DNA of 54,446 bases from JBFXDI01 sp050181295 (GTDB lineage Bacteria > Pseudomonadota > Alphaproteobacteria > Rhizobiales > Aestuariivirgaceae), in NCBI GenBank assembly GCA_050181295.1, contig JBFXDI010000008.1, positions 1 through 54,446 of the forward strand. The letters run 5' to 3'. The notes beneath the pieces are model-generated. The model was not told the DNA's origin, did no database searches, and saw only the letters and a list, made by a program, of their open reading frames with translations. Positions within the stretch are counted from its first letter, which is position 1. Every line of letters begins with the position of its first letter. Positions 45,701-53,693 of this stretch are shown here, piece after piece. A program made the translations under genes and the position numbers.

Positions 45701-46467
45701 TTGTAGTTGAGCCGCTTCCCGACCTCGAGAAAATGGACCAGCGGATTGTCGTCGAGGCCGTGCAGGTAGCGGCGGCGATAATAGGCGACGTCGAACCACG
45801 GGGCCGGATTGCGATCCTCGCGGTGGCCCTGATCGAGGAAATGCTCGAAGGGATCGACGCCAGCCTTCACAACATCCGGGTTTTCGCGGCGGTAGTACTC
45901 CGTGTCGAACGCGAAATTGGGATCGTAGCGGCCCGTGCTTCGGCTCAGGAGGTAGTGGCTCAGTGCGTTGATATCGTCGAAGGAGCCGAGATAGCGCTCG
46001 CGGTACCAGGCCGGATCGAACCACGGCACCGGGCGGAGGCCGCGGCGCTCGCCCTCCGCGAGGTAGTGCAGGAGAGGGTGCTCGACCGGGCCGGCGACCT
46101 GGACCTGCCGATAGAAGACCGGATCGAAATGGGGATTCGGCCAGCGATTCTCACGTTCGCCGGCATCGACATAGTGGATGACAGGGTCGACGCCCAGCTC
46201 GGCGACATCGCGATAGCGGCGGCGATACCATTCGGGATCGAACAGCCCGAGTTCGACCAGCTTCGCAAGCTCGCCGCGGTCGAGACGCGGCGCCTCGGCC
46301 CTATTCTCAGCAGGATGGGGCGGCGGGAAGTCGGGTCTGGCGGCTTCGCTCGGCGCCGCGCCCCGCGGCCGCCGGCCGTCACCCGGGCGGGCGGGACGAC
46401 CCGCAATCGCGCCTTCCCGTCCGATCCGGGCGCTGCCGCGGTCGGAGCCTTTGCGTCGCTCGGTCAA
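42787..46467 (-). CDS. WbsX-domain giant glycan enzyme with glycosyltransferase C-terminus
   Basis: A 1226-residue protein. After a basic N-terminus come five FD..WY...Y repeats (near 77, 114, 150, 187 and 225, each followed by HY/HF and G.R). Residues about 296-640 are a WbsX/GH99-like domain: KLIAFYLPQFHPFPENDEWW, FGFCFYYYNFNGKRLM, ILWANENWSRRWDG and FINAWNEWAEGAYLEPD. Then a GT1-like region (about 650-980) and a GT2-like end (about 1005-1150, DYLWVMPADGRAETG). WbsX proteins occur in O-antigen and capsule loci, role uncertain. Start is TTG with a GGAG ribosome site 8 bp upstream. It leads the minus-strand cluster and is divergent from a methyltransferase. Confidence 0.82.
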   Translation of the reverse strand: MTERRKGSDRGSARIGREGAIAGRPARPGDGRRPRGAAPSEAARPDFPPPHPAENRAEAPRLDRGELAKLVELGLFDPEWYRRRYRDVAELGVDPVIHYVDAGERENRWPNPHFDPVFYRQVQVAGPVEHPLLHYLAEGERRGLRPVPWFDPAWYRERYLGSFDDINALSHYLLSRSTGRYDPNFAFDTEYYRRENPDVVKAGVDPFEHFLDQGHREDRNPAPWFDVAYYRRRYLHGLDDNPLVHFLEVGKRLNYNPDPNAEPSAATEVRKFSRPAKEFEEFQPEIAAGRDRLAKLIAFYLPQFHPFPENDEWWGTGFTEWTNLSRGNPRFQGHYQPRVPRDFGFYDLRDISVMRRQIDVARAAGLFGFCFYYYNFNGKRLMEGPVDAFLDRPDLDFPFCILWANENWSRRWDGSESEILIRQDYRADDAEALVDDLARHFRDPRYIRLNGRPLFFIYRAGIVPNATETFALWRRLLRERDGEDPLFLMAQTFTDHNPTPFGLDGAVEFPPHKIMADVHPRNPKIEFFDHGFSGWVYQYDDVVEASLGVPQPDFPLIKTAFPSWDNDARRQGRGVVMTGSTPLKYQGWLEQLIAGARRNRIEGEAVVFINAWNEWAEGAYLEPDVHFGSAYLNATARAAVGQRSDEGRARVLLVTAEWGEHDVRRRLGEAAGILTRRFGCEVHLVKLDASPVPRDPGDFASVSTTTKPDDLDALFARLRRSGRPVAFLYGAASGAAARAARRHDIRSLALIGELPIAIRARSDAEPARAIAREADAVVASTAVVLSAFEQTFGPVAGTALVVPPAERPATRPTARARQRLLRLLDLPAGTRLVVNVGPATLQSGADLFAAAARTVAARRDDVVFLWVGDIKPDLRGWLEAGIRNGRLQFRPDSADLANIVAEADLLAFTAREDAEASAVLDAIAADIPMVLFEGSGAGTELVAGRDDARLVPFADVGAFAYQVVGLLERTSGRTVRPPRRMQPDTDGEAARMMRLLSVADPTLQAVTAVILAAEEEPAGLRGRLASVFDQSVPVYEIVVLARQLGSRVRVLIETVAAEARREVRIVERSRAHASLADALDAAAATASSDYLWVMPADGRAETGLVSRLSDAFADDAVNAAWALPQRGRGGRSMPTGPRNAAELRDDLLAAGNVPLDLGAVIWRRSALAAALRASPRPAGDLGAIAVAVAGAGNVVVKGDAVSVPPKEGRAGGIGGAGPRPAVPAQR

Positions 46468-46713
46468 TTCTGCTCCTGCCCGCCTGCCGCTGTCTGCCGT
46501 CGGCTCCGGGAAGCGGCATCAACAGGCGGTCAGCGCACTACTCATCATACTCGGGAGGTGCGACGCAATCCCCGGTTTCCCCGCGACTCCCACTAGGCGA
46601 TCATCCTGTCTTAAAAGCGCTATTCACTTCGTCGACAAGGCTGCTTCGCCTGCGTTCGATGTCCGTTGCGGGCGGCCGGTGGTCGCCGCCTCGGCGACCC
46701 TGCTGGAGCCCGC

Positions 46714-47610
46714 ATGACAACCGACACGGATGCGCTGGTCGCGACGTTCCTAGACACCTGGTCGCAGATGTCGCCCGAACCGTTCCTCGAACGCTATGGC
46801 GCGGTCGAGGAGGAGGTGTGGGAGGACCGCCTGCGCGCCTCGATCACGCAGCCGGTCCAGGACGGGTTGACCTTTCCCCTGATGCCGCCGGTCGCGGTCC
46901 AGGAGAGGATCAACGGCCATGCCGGCGAGACGGCGATGAACGAGGCGATGCGGTTCTACCGGGTGACGCTCGCCTATTGCCAGCGGCTCGAGTTCGACGT
47001 GACGCGCAACCGCACGCTGCTCGACTTCGGTACCGGCTGGGGCCGCACCATCCGGCCGTTCATGAACCGCATCGAGCTCCGCAACCTTCACGCCTACGAT
47101 GCCATGCCGATGTTCTGCCAGATGGCGCGGCTGCTGAACCCGTACATCACCGTCACGAGCGGGCCGGACGTGCCGCCCACGATCTACGACTACCGGCAGT
47201 TCGACATGGTCGTGGCCTACTCGGTACTGACGCACCTGCCGCCGAACCTGGCGCGATCATGGTTCGAGGAGTTCGCCCGCATCCTCAAGCCGGGCGGCCT
47301 CCTCATCATCACGACCTGGGGGGCGCGCTTCCTCGAGACGCTGGTGAAGGAGGAGCAGCGCATGAAGGCTGGCCAAGAGATCCACTGGTTCCACAAGCAG
47401 GTGATCGAAGCGGCAGGGAAGCTCGACGACATCGCCCTGGCCCACAAGGGCGGGCAGATCGTCTTCATCCCATCGAGCGTCAACCCGAATTATGGCGACA
47501 CGCTCATGTCGCCGAAGGCAGCGCGCGGCCTCAGCGTGAATGGCCTCGAGCTCGCAGCCTATGACGACAGCGCGCTTCCGCAGGATCTGTTCGTGTTCCG
47601 CCGCGTCTGA
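46714..47610 (+). CDS. SAM-dependent methyltransferase
   Basis: A 298-residue class I methyltransferase with motif I LDFGTGWG (103-110), a post-I acid in HAYDAMPMF, and motif IV-like QFDMVVAYSVLTHLPP followed by ARILKPGGLLIITTW. The N-terminal 95 residues are a helical extension. It may cap or decorate the glycan by O-methylation, since it is divergent from the WbsX gene with about 245 bp between starts. ATG 46714 follows a CTGGAG site; the open frame reaches 46666 without a better start. It converges on the ankyrin gene. Confidence 0.8.
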   Translation: MTTDTDALVATFLDTWSQMSPEPFLERYGAVEEEVWEDRLRASITQPVQDGLTFPLMPPVAVQERINGHAGETAMNEAMRFYRVTLAYCQRLEFDVTRNRTLLDFGTGWGRTIRPFMNRIELRNLHAYDAMPMFCQMARLLNPYITVTSGPDVPPTIYDYRQFDMVVAYSVLTHLPPNLARSWFEEFARILKPGGLLIITTWGARFLETLVKEEQRMKAGQEIHWFHKQVIEAAGKLDDIALAHKGGQIVFIPSSVNPNYGDTLMSPKAARGLSVNGLELAAYDDSALPQDLFVFRRV

Positions 47611-47648
47611 TCCATTGTTGGCGCGGCATCCACTTCTCGGATCATGCG

Positions 47649-49256
47649 CTAGCGGATCGGCGGCAGTTTCGGCCGGTTCTCGATCTCGATCACGAGCGGG
47701 GCGGCGAAGCGGCGAAGATGCCCGCTGAAATGCAGCGCCGCCCCGGCGGCGCGAAGGCGCTCGACGATCGCTTGATGACCGCCAGCGGCCGCAGCCGAAG
47801 CTGCGCTTTCTCCTCCGCTGTTCTGGACGTCGAGATTGGCGCCGGCGGCGATCAGCGCCTCGACGACGGTCAGCCGGCCTGCGCGCGCGGCAAGGATCAG
47901 CGCCGAATTGCCATCGACGTCCTGCGTGCCGACATTGGCGCCGCCGGCGAGGAGGGCAGTCACCACGTCCAGCGCCCCGGCGGCTGCGGCCTTCATGGTC
48001 GCAGTCGCGCCGCGCCGGTCCTGCGTGTCGAGCGCGGCGCCCGCCTCGATCAGCAGCGCAACGACGTCCGCCCTCCCGTGGGCGGCCGCACGCATGACAG
48101 CGGTGGTCCCGGCGCCGTCCTGGACGTCGATCGCGGCGCCGGCGGCCAGCAGCATGATCACGGCTTCGGCCCATCCGCCCTCCGCGGCCAGGGCCAACGC
48201 GTTGATCCCCGATCTCTCCTGGATGGCAATCGATGCGCCGTGGTCGATCAGCGTCCGCATCACTTCGGTGCGTCCGCCGGCGGCCGCTACCATCAGGCTG
48301 GTGAAGCCCCTGGCGTCCTGGCCGTTCACATTCGCGCCGGCCTCCATCAGCGCCGCCACCGTAGCGAGCTGCGCCTGGTCCGCGGCCCACGCCAGGGCCG
48401 AAAGACCGTCGGCGTCCTGGAGGTCGAGCGAGGCTCCGGCCTCGATGAGCTCGCCAACCAGCGCGACGTCGCCGCGCGCGGCGGCGACGATCAGCGCGGT
48501 CTGCCCGCGAAGGCCCGGAGCGTCGATCAGAGCACCGCCCTCGAGGAGCAGCGCGACGAGACCGCGGTCGCCGTCGGCGGCGGCGATCTGGAGCGCGGTC
48601 AGTCCGGCGGCGCCGGCGCGCTGGTCGGCATTCGCCCCGGCTGCCAGAAGCGCGGTTGCGATCGCGCCCTCGCCATTGGCGACGGCAATCATGAGCGGCG
48701 TGACGCTCGCGGCATCGGCAAGGTTCGCGTCCGCGCCGGCCGAGAGCAGCGCGGCCGCCATGTCGCCGTGTCCTTCCTGGGCCGCGACCCAGAGCGGCGT
48801 GGCGCCGCCAGGGCCCGGGAGGTCGGGATCCGCGCCGGCGGCGAGAAGGGCCGCCGCCAGCTCCGTCGCGCCGGCCTGGGCGGCGATGAGAAGCGCGGAA
48901 GCGCCGCCATTGTCGAGGCGGAAATCGGGATTGGCTCCGCGATCGAGGAGCTCGCGGAGGTGCTGGAGGTCCGCGTCGAGAATGGCCTTTATGACCGCCG
49001 GGCTCAGCAGCATCGCGACGGTCGCCTCGTCCAGCGCGCCGGTGACCGCAAGCGCGTTGTCCGCCTGGTACTGCCGGAGCGCGTCACCGACCTGGACATC
49101 AAGCGGCTCCCCCCTGCCAACATAGCCAAGATCGGCCAGAGCGCGGCCGGCATCGAGGAGGAGGGCATCGGCCTCCTCCTGGGCGACGCTCGAACCGGCC
49201 ATGAAAACGACCGCCGCGATCGTCAATAGCGGCGCAGGGATGAGCTTAACAGGCAT
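47649..49256 (-). CDS. Secreted ankyrin-repeat protein
   Basis: A 535-residue protein with a signal peptide (MPVKLIPAPLLTIAAVVFMA, cleavage near SVAQ), a short peptidoglycan-binding-like segment (about 50-85, LRQYQADNALAVTGALDEAT), then about 13 tandem ankyrin repeats of ~33 residues from 90 to 515. The repeats are nearly uniform (TALxxAAxxGxxxxVxxLLxAGA), implying recent expansion. It is likely a periplasmic or surface binding scaffold, perhaps organising glycan or envelope proteins. Start ATG 49256 has a GGAAG site; a longer frame exists but hides the signal peptide. It lies between the methyltransferase and rmlA, on the minus strand, separately from the rml operon. Confidence 0.85.
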   Translation of the reverse strand: MPVKLIPAPLLTIAAVVFMAGSSVAQEEADALLLDAGRALADLGYVGRGEPLDVQVGDALRQYQADNALAVTGALDEATVAMLLSPAVIKAILDADLQHLRELLDRGANPDFRLDNGGASALLIAAQAGATELAAALLAAGADPDLPGPGGATPLWVAAQEGHGDMAAALLSAGADANLADAASVTPLMIAVANGEGAIATALLAAGANADQRAGAAGLTALQIAAADGDRGLVALLLEGGALIDAPGLRGQTALIVAAARGDVALVGELIEAGASLDLQDADGLSALAWAADQAQLATVAALMEAGANVNGQDARGFTSLMVAAAGGRTEVMRTLIDHGASIAIQERSGINALALAAEGGWAEAVIMLLAAGAAIDVQDGAGTTAVMRAAAHGRADVVALLIEAGAALDTQDRRGATATMKAAAAGALDVVTALLAGGANVGTQDVDGNSALILAARAGRLTVVEALIAAGANLDVQNSGGESAASAAAAGGHQAIVERLRAAGAALHFSGHLRRFAAPLVIEIENRPKLPPIR

Positions 49257-49374
49257 GCTTCCTTCCTGGAACGCGCCGGATTCCGAGACGCATGGGATAG
49301 TTCGTCGGTGATTTCGGTGGTGCAGGCACCGCCGGGTCACACGACCGCGACCGCTCGTGCCGGCATCGATGGCA

Positions 49375-50247
49375 TCAGAGCCGCTCTTCGGCAATGCTCC
49401 GGAGATAGGCGCCATAGTCGGAGGTGTTGAGCTCGCGCCCGAGCGCCATCAACTGGTCGCGATCGATGAAGCCCATCCGGAAGGCGGCTTCCTCCGGACA
49501 GCCAATTCGGTAGCGCTGGCGCTTCTCCAGCGCCCGGACGAACTCCGACGCCTCCAGCAACGATTCGGGCGTTCCGGTATCCAGCCACGCTACCCCGCGG
49601 CCGAACCGCTCCACGGTCAACTCGCCCATCTCAAGATACATCCGGTTGAGATCGGTGATCTCGAGCTCGCCCCGCGCCGACGGTTTGAGCCGGGCGGCGA
49701 TCGATGTCGCCTTGCCGTCATAGAAGTAGAGCCCGGTCACCGCCCAGTTCGAGAGCGGTTGCCGGGGTTTCTCCTCGATGGATGTCGGACGTCCGTCGGC
49801 ATCGAATTCGACGACGCCGAAGCGCTCCGGATCGGTGACGCTGTAGGCGAAGATCGTGGCGCCCTGCGTCCGGCCGGCGACGGCCTGAAGGGTCTCGGAA
49901 AGGCCCTGTCCATAATAGACATTGTCACCGAGGATGAGGGCCGAAGGGGCGCCGCCGACGAACTCCGCCCCGATGACATAGGCTTCCGCGAGGCCTCCCG
50001 GAGCGGGCTGCTCGACATAGGACAGGCGAAGGCCCCAGCGTTCGCCGTCACCCAGCAGCCGACGGTAGCTCGGCAGGTCCTCGGGCGTGGTGATGAGGAG
50101 GATGTCGCGGATGCCGGCGAGCATCAGCGTCGTCAGCGGGTAGTAGACCATCGGCTTGTCGTAGACCGGGAGGAGCTGCTTGGACGCCGTCAGCGTGATC
50201 GGATAGAGGCGCGTGCCGCGCCCGCCCGCGAGGATGATGCCTTTCAC
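49375..50247 (-). CDS. rmlA: Glucose-1-phosphate thymidylyltransferase
   Basis: A 290-residue enzyme for the first step of dTDP-L-rhamnose synthesis: glucose-1-phosphate + dTTP to dTDP-glucose. The nucleotide loop LAGGRGTRLYP is at residues 6-16, followed by KQLLPVYDKPMVYYP, with ILGDNVYYG, EEKPRQP and LDTGTPESL later, all standard for RmlA. The start is GTG 50247, overlapping the rmlD stop by 4 bp; the longer frame upstream lies in rmlD. It is the last gene of the rmlC-B-D-A operon. Confidence 0.95.
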   Translation of the reverse strand: MKGIILAGGRGTRLYPITLTASKQLLPVYDKPMVYYPLTTLMLAGIRDILLITTPEDLPSYRRLLGDGERWGLRLSYVEQPAPGGLAEAYVIGAEFVGGAPSALILGDNVYYGQGLSETLQAVAGRTQGATIFAYSVTDPERFGVVEFDADGRPTSIEEKPRQPLSNWAVTGLYFYDGKATSIAARLKPSARGELEITDLNRMYLEMGELTVERFGRGVAWLDTGTPESLLEASEFVRALEKRQRYRIGCPEEAAFRMGFIDRDQLMALGRELNTSDYGAYLRSIAEERL

Positions 50248-51152
50248 GCGCTGCTCTCCCGATGTTCTGGCCGTTCCGACTTCGCAAGCTCCCGAAGGCA
50301 CTCCGTAACGCCCTCGCGCCAGTGCGGAAGGCTCACGCCGAAGGCCGACCGGAGGCGGCTGCAATCGAGCCGCCCATTGGCCGGCCGCCGCGCCGCGGTG
50401 GGATAGTCGGCGCTCGGAATCGGAACCACCTCAGGTACCGGCCAGCCATACCGGCCCGCTTCCGCGAACGCCGCCTCGGCAAGGCCACGCCAGGTCGTCT
50501 CGCCGGTGCCGGCCGCGTGATAGAGGCCCCATGGGGCGGCGGCACCGCGCTCCATGGTCTCGCGCGCGATCCGGATGATGGCGGCCGCGAGGTGGGGCGC
50601 ATAGGTCGGGCAGCCATGCTGGTCGTCAACGACCCGGATGACGGGCCGCGTCGCGGCGAGCTTGAGCATGGTCCGCACGAAGTTGGCGCCATAGGGCCCG
50701 TGCACCCACGCCGTGCGGAGGATGATGTGCGCCGGCTGCTCCGCGGCGAGCGCCTGCTCTCCGGCAAGCTTCGAGCGGCCATAGACGCCGAGCGGCCCTG
50801 TCGGATCCTCCTCGACATAGGGCGAGGCCTTCGTGCCGTCGAAGACGTAGTCGGTCGACAGGTGGATCACCGGGACGTCCGCCCGGCGCGCGGCCGCGGC
50901 GAGCTTTCCGGCCCCTTCGGCGTTGATCGCGAACGCGGCCGCTTCCTCCGACTCGGCCTTGTCCACCGCCGTGTAGGCTGCCGCATTGACGATGAGGTCA
51001 GGCTCCGTCCGCGCGATGGCATCGCCGAGCGAGGCACCGTCGGTCAGATCGATGTCGGGCCGGCCGAGCGCGACGACGGCAACGGACGTTGATGCCATCT
51101 CCGCGAGCGCGCGGGCGACCTGACCGGAGCGTCCGATCACGAGCAGCTTCAT
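50244..51152 (-). CDS. rmlD: dTDP-4-dehydrorhamnose reductase
   Basis: A 302-residue SDR enzyme catalysing the last step, NAD(P)H reduction of dTDP-4-keto-rhamnose to dTDP-L-rhamnose. The cofactor motif GRSGQVARAL is at 7-16, LSTDYVFDG carries the catalytic Thr region, and YGRSK (YxxxK) is present. Length is standard. It overlaps rmlB and rmlA by 4 bp each, so the operon is translationally coupled throughout. The product feeds the RgpF-like glycosyltransferase nearby. Confidence 0.95.
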   Translation of the reverse strand: MKLLVIGRSGQVARALAEMASTSVAVVALGRPDIDLTDGASLGDAIARTEPDLIVNAAAYTAVDKAESEEAAAFAINAEGAGKLAAAARRADVPVIHLSTDYVFDGTKASPYVEEDPTGPLGVYGRSKLAGEQALAAEQPAHIILRTAWVHGPYGANFVRTMLKLAATRPVIRVVDDQHGCPTYAPHLAAAIIRIARETMERGAAAPWGLYHAAGTGETTWRGLAEAAFAEAGRYGWPVPEVVPIPSADYPTAARRPANGRLDCSRLRSAFGVSLPHWREGVTECLRELAKSERPEHRESSA

Positions 51153-52225
51153 GGCCGGCTGGCTGCGGTGGTCGCCTGGATCAGCCCCAGTCGCTCGCCC
51201 GCGTAGACGCCGAGGATCGGCTCCCACCAGCTCCGGTTGTCGATGTACCAGGCGACGGTCTTGCGAAGCCCGCTGTCCAGCGTCTCGACGGGCCGCCAGC
51301 CGAGCTCGGCTTCGATCTTCCGGGGGTCGATCGCGTAGCGATGGTCGTGTCCCGGACGGTCGGCGACGAAGGTGATGAGACGATCATGCGGGGCGCTGCC
51401 CGGAACGAGCGCGTCGAGCACGGCGCACAGCGACCGGACGAGCGCCAGATTTGTCCGCTCGCTGCGGCTCCCGATATTGTACTTCTCGCCGGGGATGCCG
51501 CGCCGAACCACGAGGGCGAGCGCCCGCGCGTGATCCTCGACGTGGAGCCAGTCGCGCACGTTGGAGCCGTCGCCATAGACCGCGATCGGCTTCCCCCGCA
51601 GCGCGTTGATGATCGCGAGCGGGATCAGCTTCTCCGGATAGTGGTACGGGCCGTAATTGTTGGAGCAGTTCGACACGATGGTGGGGAGGCCGTAGGTGCG
51701 GTGCCAAGCCATCGCGAGGTGATCGGCGGCCGCCTTGCTGGCCGAATAGGGCGAGCTCGGGTCGTAGGGCGTCCCCTCGTTGAACGAGCCGTCCGGGCCG
51801 AGGGAGCCATAGACCTCGTCGGTCGACACCACGAGGAACCGGAAGGCCGCGGCGCGGTCCGCCGGCAGCGCGGACCAATAGGCGCGCGCCGCCTCGAGCA
51901 GCCGGTACGTCCCCACGATGTTGGTGCCGATGAAGGCAGCCGACCCGGTGATCGAACGGTCGACATGGCTCTCGGCCGCAAGATGCATGACCGCCGTCGG
52001 CTGGAAGTCGGCCAAGGCCGCCATCATCGTGTCGAGATCAGCGATGTCGGCCTTCAGGAACCGGTAGTTCGGGCGGTCGGCGATCGACGCCAGCGATAGG
52101 AGGTTCGCGGCGTAGGTCAGCTTGTCGACGTTGAGGACCTCGACCCCTTCGCCGACCAGCATGCGGCAGACGGCCGAGCCGATGAAGCCGGCGCCGCCGG
52201 TGATGAGGATGCGTTCGTCCGTCAT
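51149..52225 (-). CDS. rmlB: dTDP-glucose 4,6-dehydratase
   Basis: A 358-residue extended SDR that converts dTDP-glucose to dTDP-4-keto-6-deoxyglucose with bound NAD+. The Rossmann motif GGAGFIGS is at 10-17, HLAAESHVDRS and STDEVYG follow, and YSASK provides the catalytic Tyr-Lys. The length is normal. It begins in a 4-bp overlap with rmlC and ends in one with rmlD. A longer frame upstream lies within rmlC. Confidence 0.95.
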   Translation of the reverse strand: MTDERILITGGAGFIGSAVCRMLVGEGVEVLNVDKLTYAANLLSLASIADRPNYRFLKADIADLDTMMAALADFQPTAVMHLAAESHVDRSITGSAAFIGTNIVGTYRLLEAARAYWSALPADRAAAFRFLVVSTDEVYGSLGPDGSFNEGTPYDPSSPYSASKAAADHLAMAWHRTYGLPTIVSNCSNNYGPYHYPEKLIPLAIINALRGKPIAVYGDGSNVRDWLHVEDHARALALVVRRGIPGEKYNIGSRSERTNLALVRSLCAVLDALVPGSAPHDRLITFVADRPGHDHRYAIDPRKIEAELGWRPVETLDSGLRKTVAWYIDNRSWWEPILGVYAGERLGLIQATTAASRP

Positions 52226-52806
52226 GCCCGCCCCTGGCCGCCATCGTTGCGGTAGACGAAATACGCCGGAAGATCCGCCAGCCTCGGGTGCTTGCGGTCT
52301 TTGTCGGAGAGGATGGCGCGATCGGCGGGCACCGGCCACGCGACGCCGAGCGCCGGGTCGTCGAAAGCCAGGCCCTTGTCGCTTTCGGCCGAGTAATAGG
52401 CGGTGACCTTGTAGAGGACCTCGGTGTCAGGCTCGAGCGTGCAGATGCCGTGCGCAAATCCCTTCGGAACCCAGAGCTGCGCCCAGTTCTCGGCGGAGAG
52501 CACTGCCGAGACGTGCTGGCCGTAGGTCGGCGAGCCCCGCCTTACGTCGACGACCACGTCGAGCACAGCGCCGCGAGACACCCGCACCAGCTTGTCCTGG
52601 GCATGGGGCTCGCTCTGGAAGTGAAACCCGCGGATGGTGCCCGTCTCGGCCGAAAGGGAATGGTTGTCCTGGACGAATTCCCCGACGATCCCCAGCTCGG
52701 CGAAGCGAGCCTTGTTGAACGTCTCGCTGAAGAAGCCGCGGTGATCGCCGATCCGCCTCGGCGTGACGAGGAGCACGTCCTTTATCGCTAGTGGGGACAC
52801 TTCCAT
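52222..52806 (-). CDS. rmlC: dTDP-4-dehydrorhamnose 3,5-epimerase
   Basis: A 194-residue cupin epimerase acting between RmlB and RmlD. Family motifs include HRGFFSETFNKARF (22-35), FVQDNHSLS, GTIRGFHFQ with the catalytic His, and VPKGFAHGI. ATG 52806 begins MEVSPLAIKDVLLVTP, the usual start of the family; a more upstream ATG would add about 25 residues of no clear value. As first gene of the operon its promoter should lie in 52810-52900. Confidence 0.94.
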   Translation of the reverse strand: MEVSPLAIKDVLLVTPRRIGDHRGFFSETFNKARFAELGIVGEFVQDNHSLSAETGTIRGFHFQSEPHAQDKLVRVSRGAVLDVVVDVRRGSPTYGQHVSAVLSAENWAQLWVPKGFAHGICTLEPDTEVLYKVTAYYSAESDKGLAFDDPALGVAWPVPADRAILSDKDRKHPRLADLPAYFVYRNDGGQGRA

Positions 52807-53159
52807 TCCGGCAACTCCGCACGTCTCAGCGCTGCCGGCATTTAGGCGGATGTCTTCCGCGTCGGCTACCCGGTGTGACACTGAAGGTCAGGACGTGCAG
52901 GCGGTTTGGCGGGTTGGCTTACCACCTCCAACCTCGCAGCCCTGGTCCGGATGAACAACCTTTGTAGCTCCGACAGCTAAGGGAGCGCTTCGAAGCCGAG
53001 CAACTGTTCGGCGCGACGACCACGGCATCACTCCCTGTCGCTGGTAGCGAAGCTGGCGCCGTCCAACGCGCGCGCCCAATTTGGATGCTCCGATCCGTTG
53101 AGCTCCCTAGTCCGACAGGAGCAATTCCCTGTTCTTCAGGTAGGGTATTCTCGCACCCA
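52807..53159. other. Spacer with repeat copy C
   Basis: About 350 bp upstream of rmlC with no gene. It contains the third TCCCTGTTC repeat (53124-53149), next to the end of the TauE relic, suggesting that the repeat or its carrier cut that gene. Confidence 0.45.
53124..53149. repeat. TCCCTGTTC repeat, copy C
   Basis: ATTCCCTGTTC, seven bases, then TAGGGTATT; same plan as copy A at 33497-33521, about 20 kb away. It borders the truncated sulfite-exporter gene. Confidence 0.5.
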
Positions 53160-53312
53160 CTGTTGGATTTAGTTCGGTGCCCATCAGAGCTGGCGGGACG
53201 AGGTAGACGAGAAGGGGCACGGCGAGGACTGAGCCCCCGCCCCCGTGAGGCCGAGGCCGAATCCCACGGTCCCACCAGCGACGAAGCCAAGCAAGTTCTG
53301 GACGATCGACAA
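53160..53312 (-). pseudogene. N-terminal remnant of TauE/SafE sulfite exporter
   Basis: Minus-strand frame from TTG 53312 reads LSIVQNLLGFVAGGTVGFGL then GLTGAG; after a one-base shift the other frame continues GGSVLAVPLLVYLV, the first membrane segment and GGGGS.LAVPLLVY motif of TauE/SafE exporters. Homology ends near 53200 and the rest of the gene (over 200 codons) is absent, replaced by repeat-bearing sequence. Intact BigR operons include such an exporter, so this locus has lost its sulfite or sulfur export step. Confidence 0.65.
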
Positions 53313-53359
53313 GGACGCCAGCCCTGTTCCCTTCTCGCGGCGACCGCCGGGAAGAAAGG

Positions 53360-53674
53360 CTACTTCACGGGCAAGCCGGCCCGTCGCCAGGCCTCGATGC
53401 CACCGCGCAGCACGTATCCATCGGTGCCGGCGGGAATCCGGGACGCGAGCCGGTTCGCGTTCATGCTGGTCCGGGCGCCGCTCTGACAGTGGAAGATCAG
53501 CGGCTCGCTGCCGGAAAGGCCCGATGGCGGCTGGTCAGGTGCAGAGAGGGGCTGGAGGCGCGCTCCAGGGATGCTCTCCCTGGCATTCTCCCTTGGCTCG
53601 CGAACGTCGATCAGGATGGCGCCTTCGTCCATGAGCTTCTTTGCCTCATCAGGCTCGATGCTACGCAACCGCAT
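53360..53674 (-). CDS. Rhodanese-like sulfurtransferase
   Basis: A 104-residue single-domain rhodanese with active-site loop CQSGART (Cys63), preceded by LIDVREP and followed by GGIEAWRRAGLP. It would carry persulfide sulfur from the MBL dioxygenase pathway to an acceptor. It starts 19 bp after the bigR-like stop on the same strand and was followed by the broken TauE/SafE gene, so it belongs to the sulfide-response operon. Length is normal for single-domain members. Confidence 0.9.
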   Translation of the reverse strand: MRLRSIEPDEAKKLMDEGAILIDVREPRENARESIPGARLQPLSAPDQPPSGLSGSEPLIFHCQSGARTSMNANRLASRIPAGTDGYVLRGGIEAWRRAGLPVK

Positions 53675-53693
53675 TGACTACTCCTTGGAGGGG

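Noticed and set aside
43252..46596. Very long plus-strand open frame opposite the WbsX gene
   Set aside because: It is a shadow of a high-GC coding strand; its translation is Arg/Glu-rich with no family motif, while the minus frame has clear WbsX motifs and a ribosome site.
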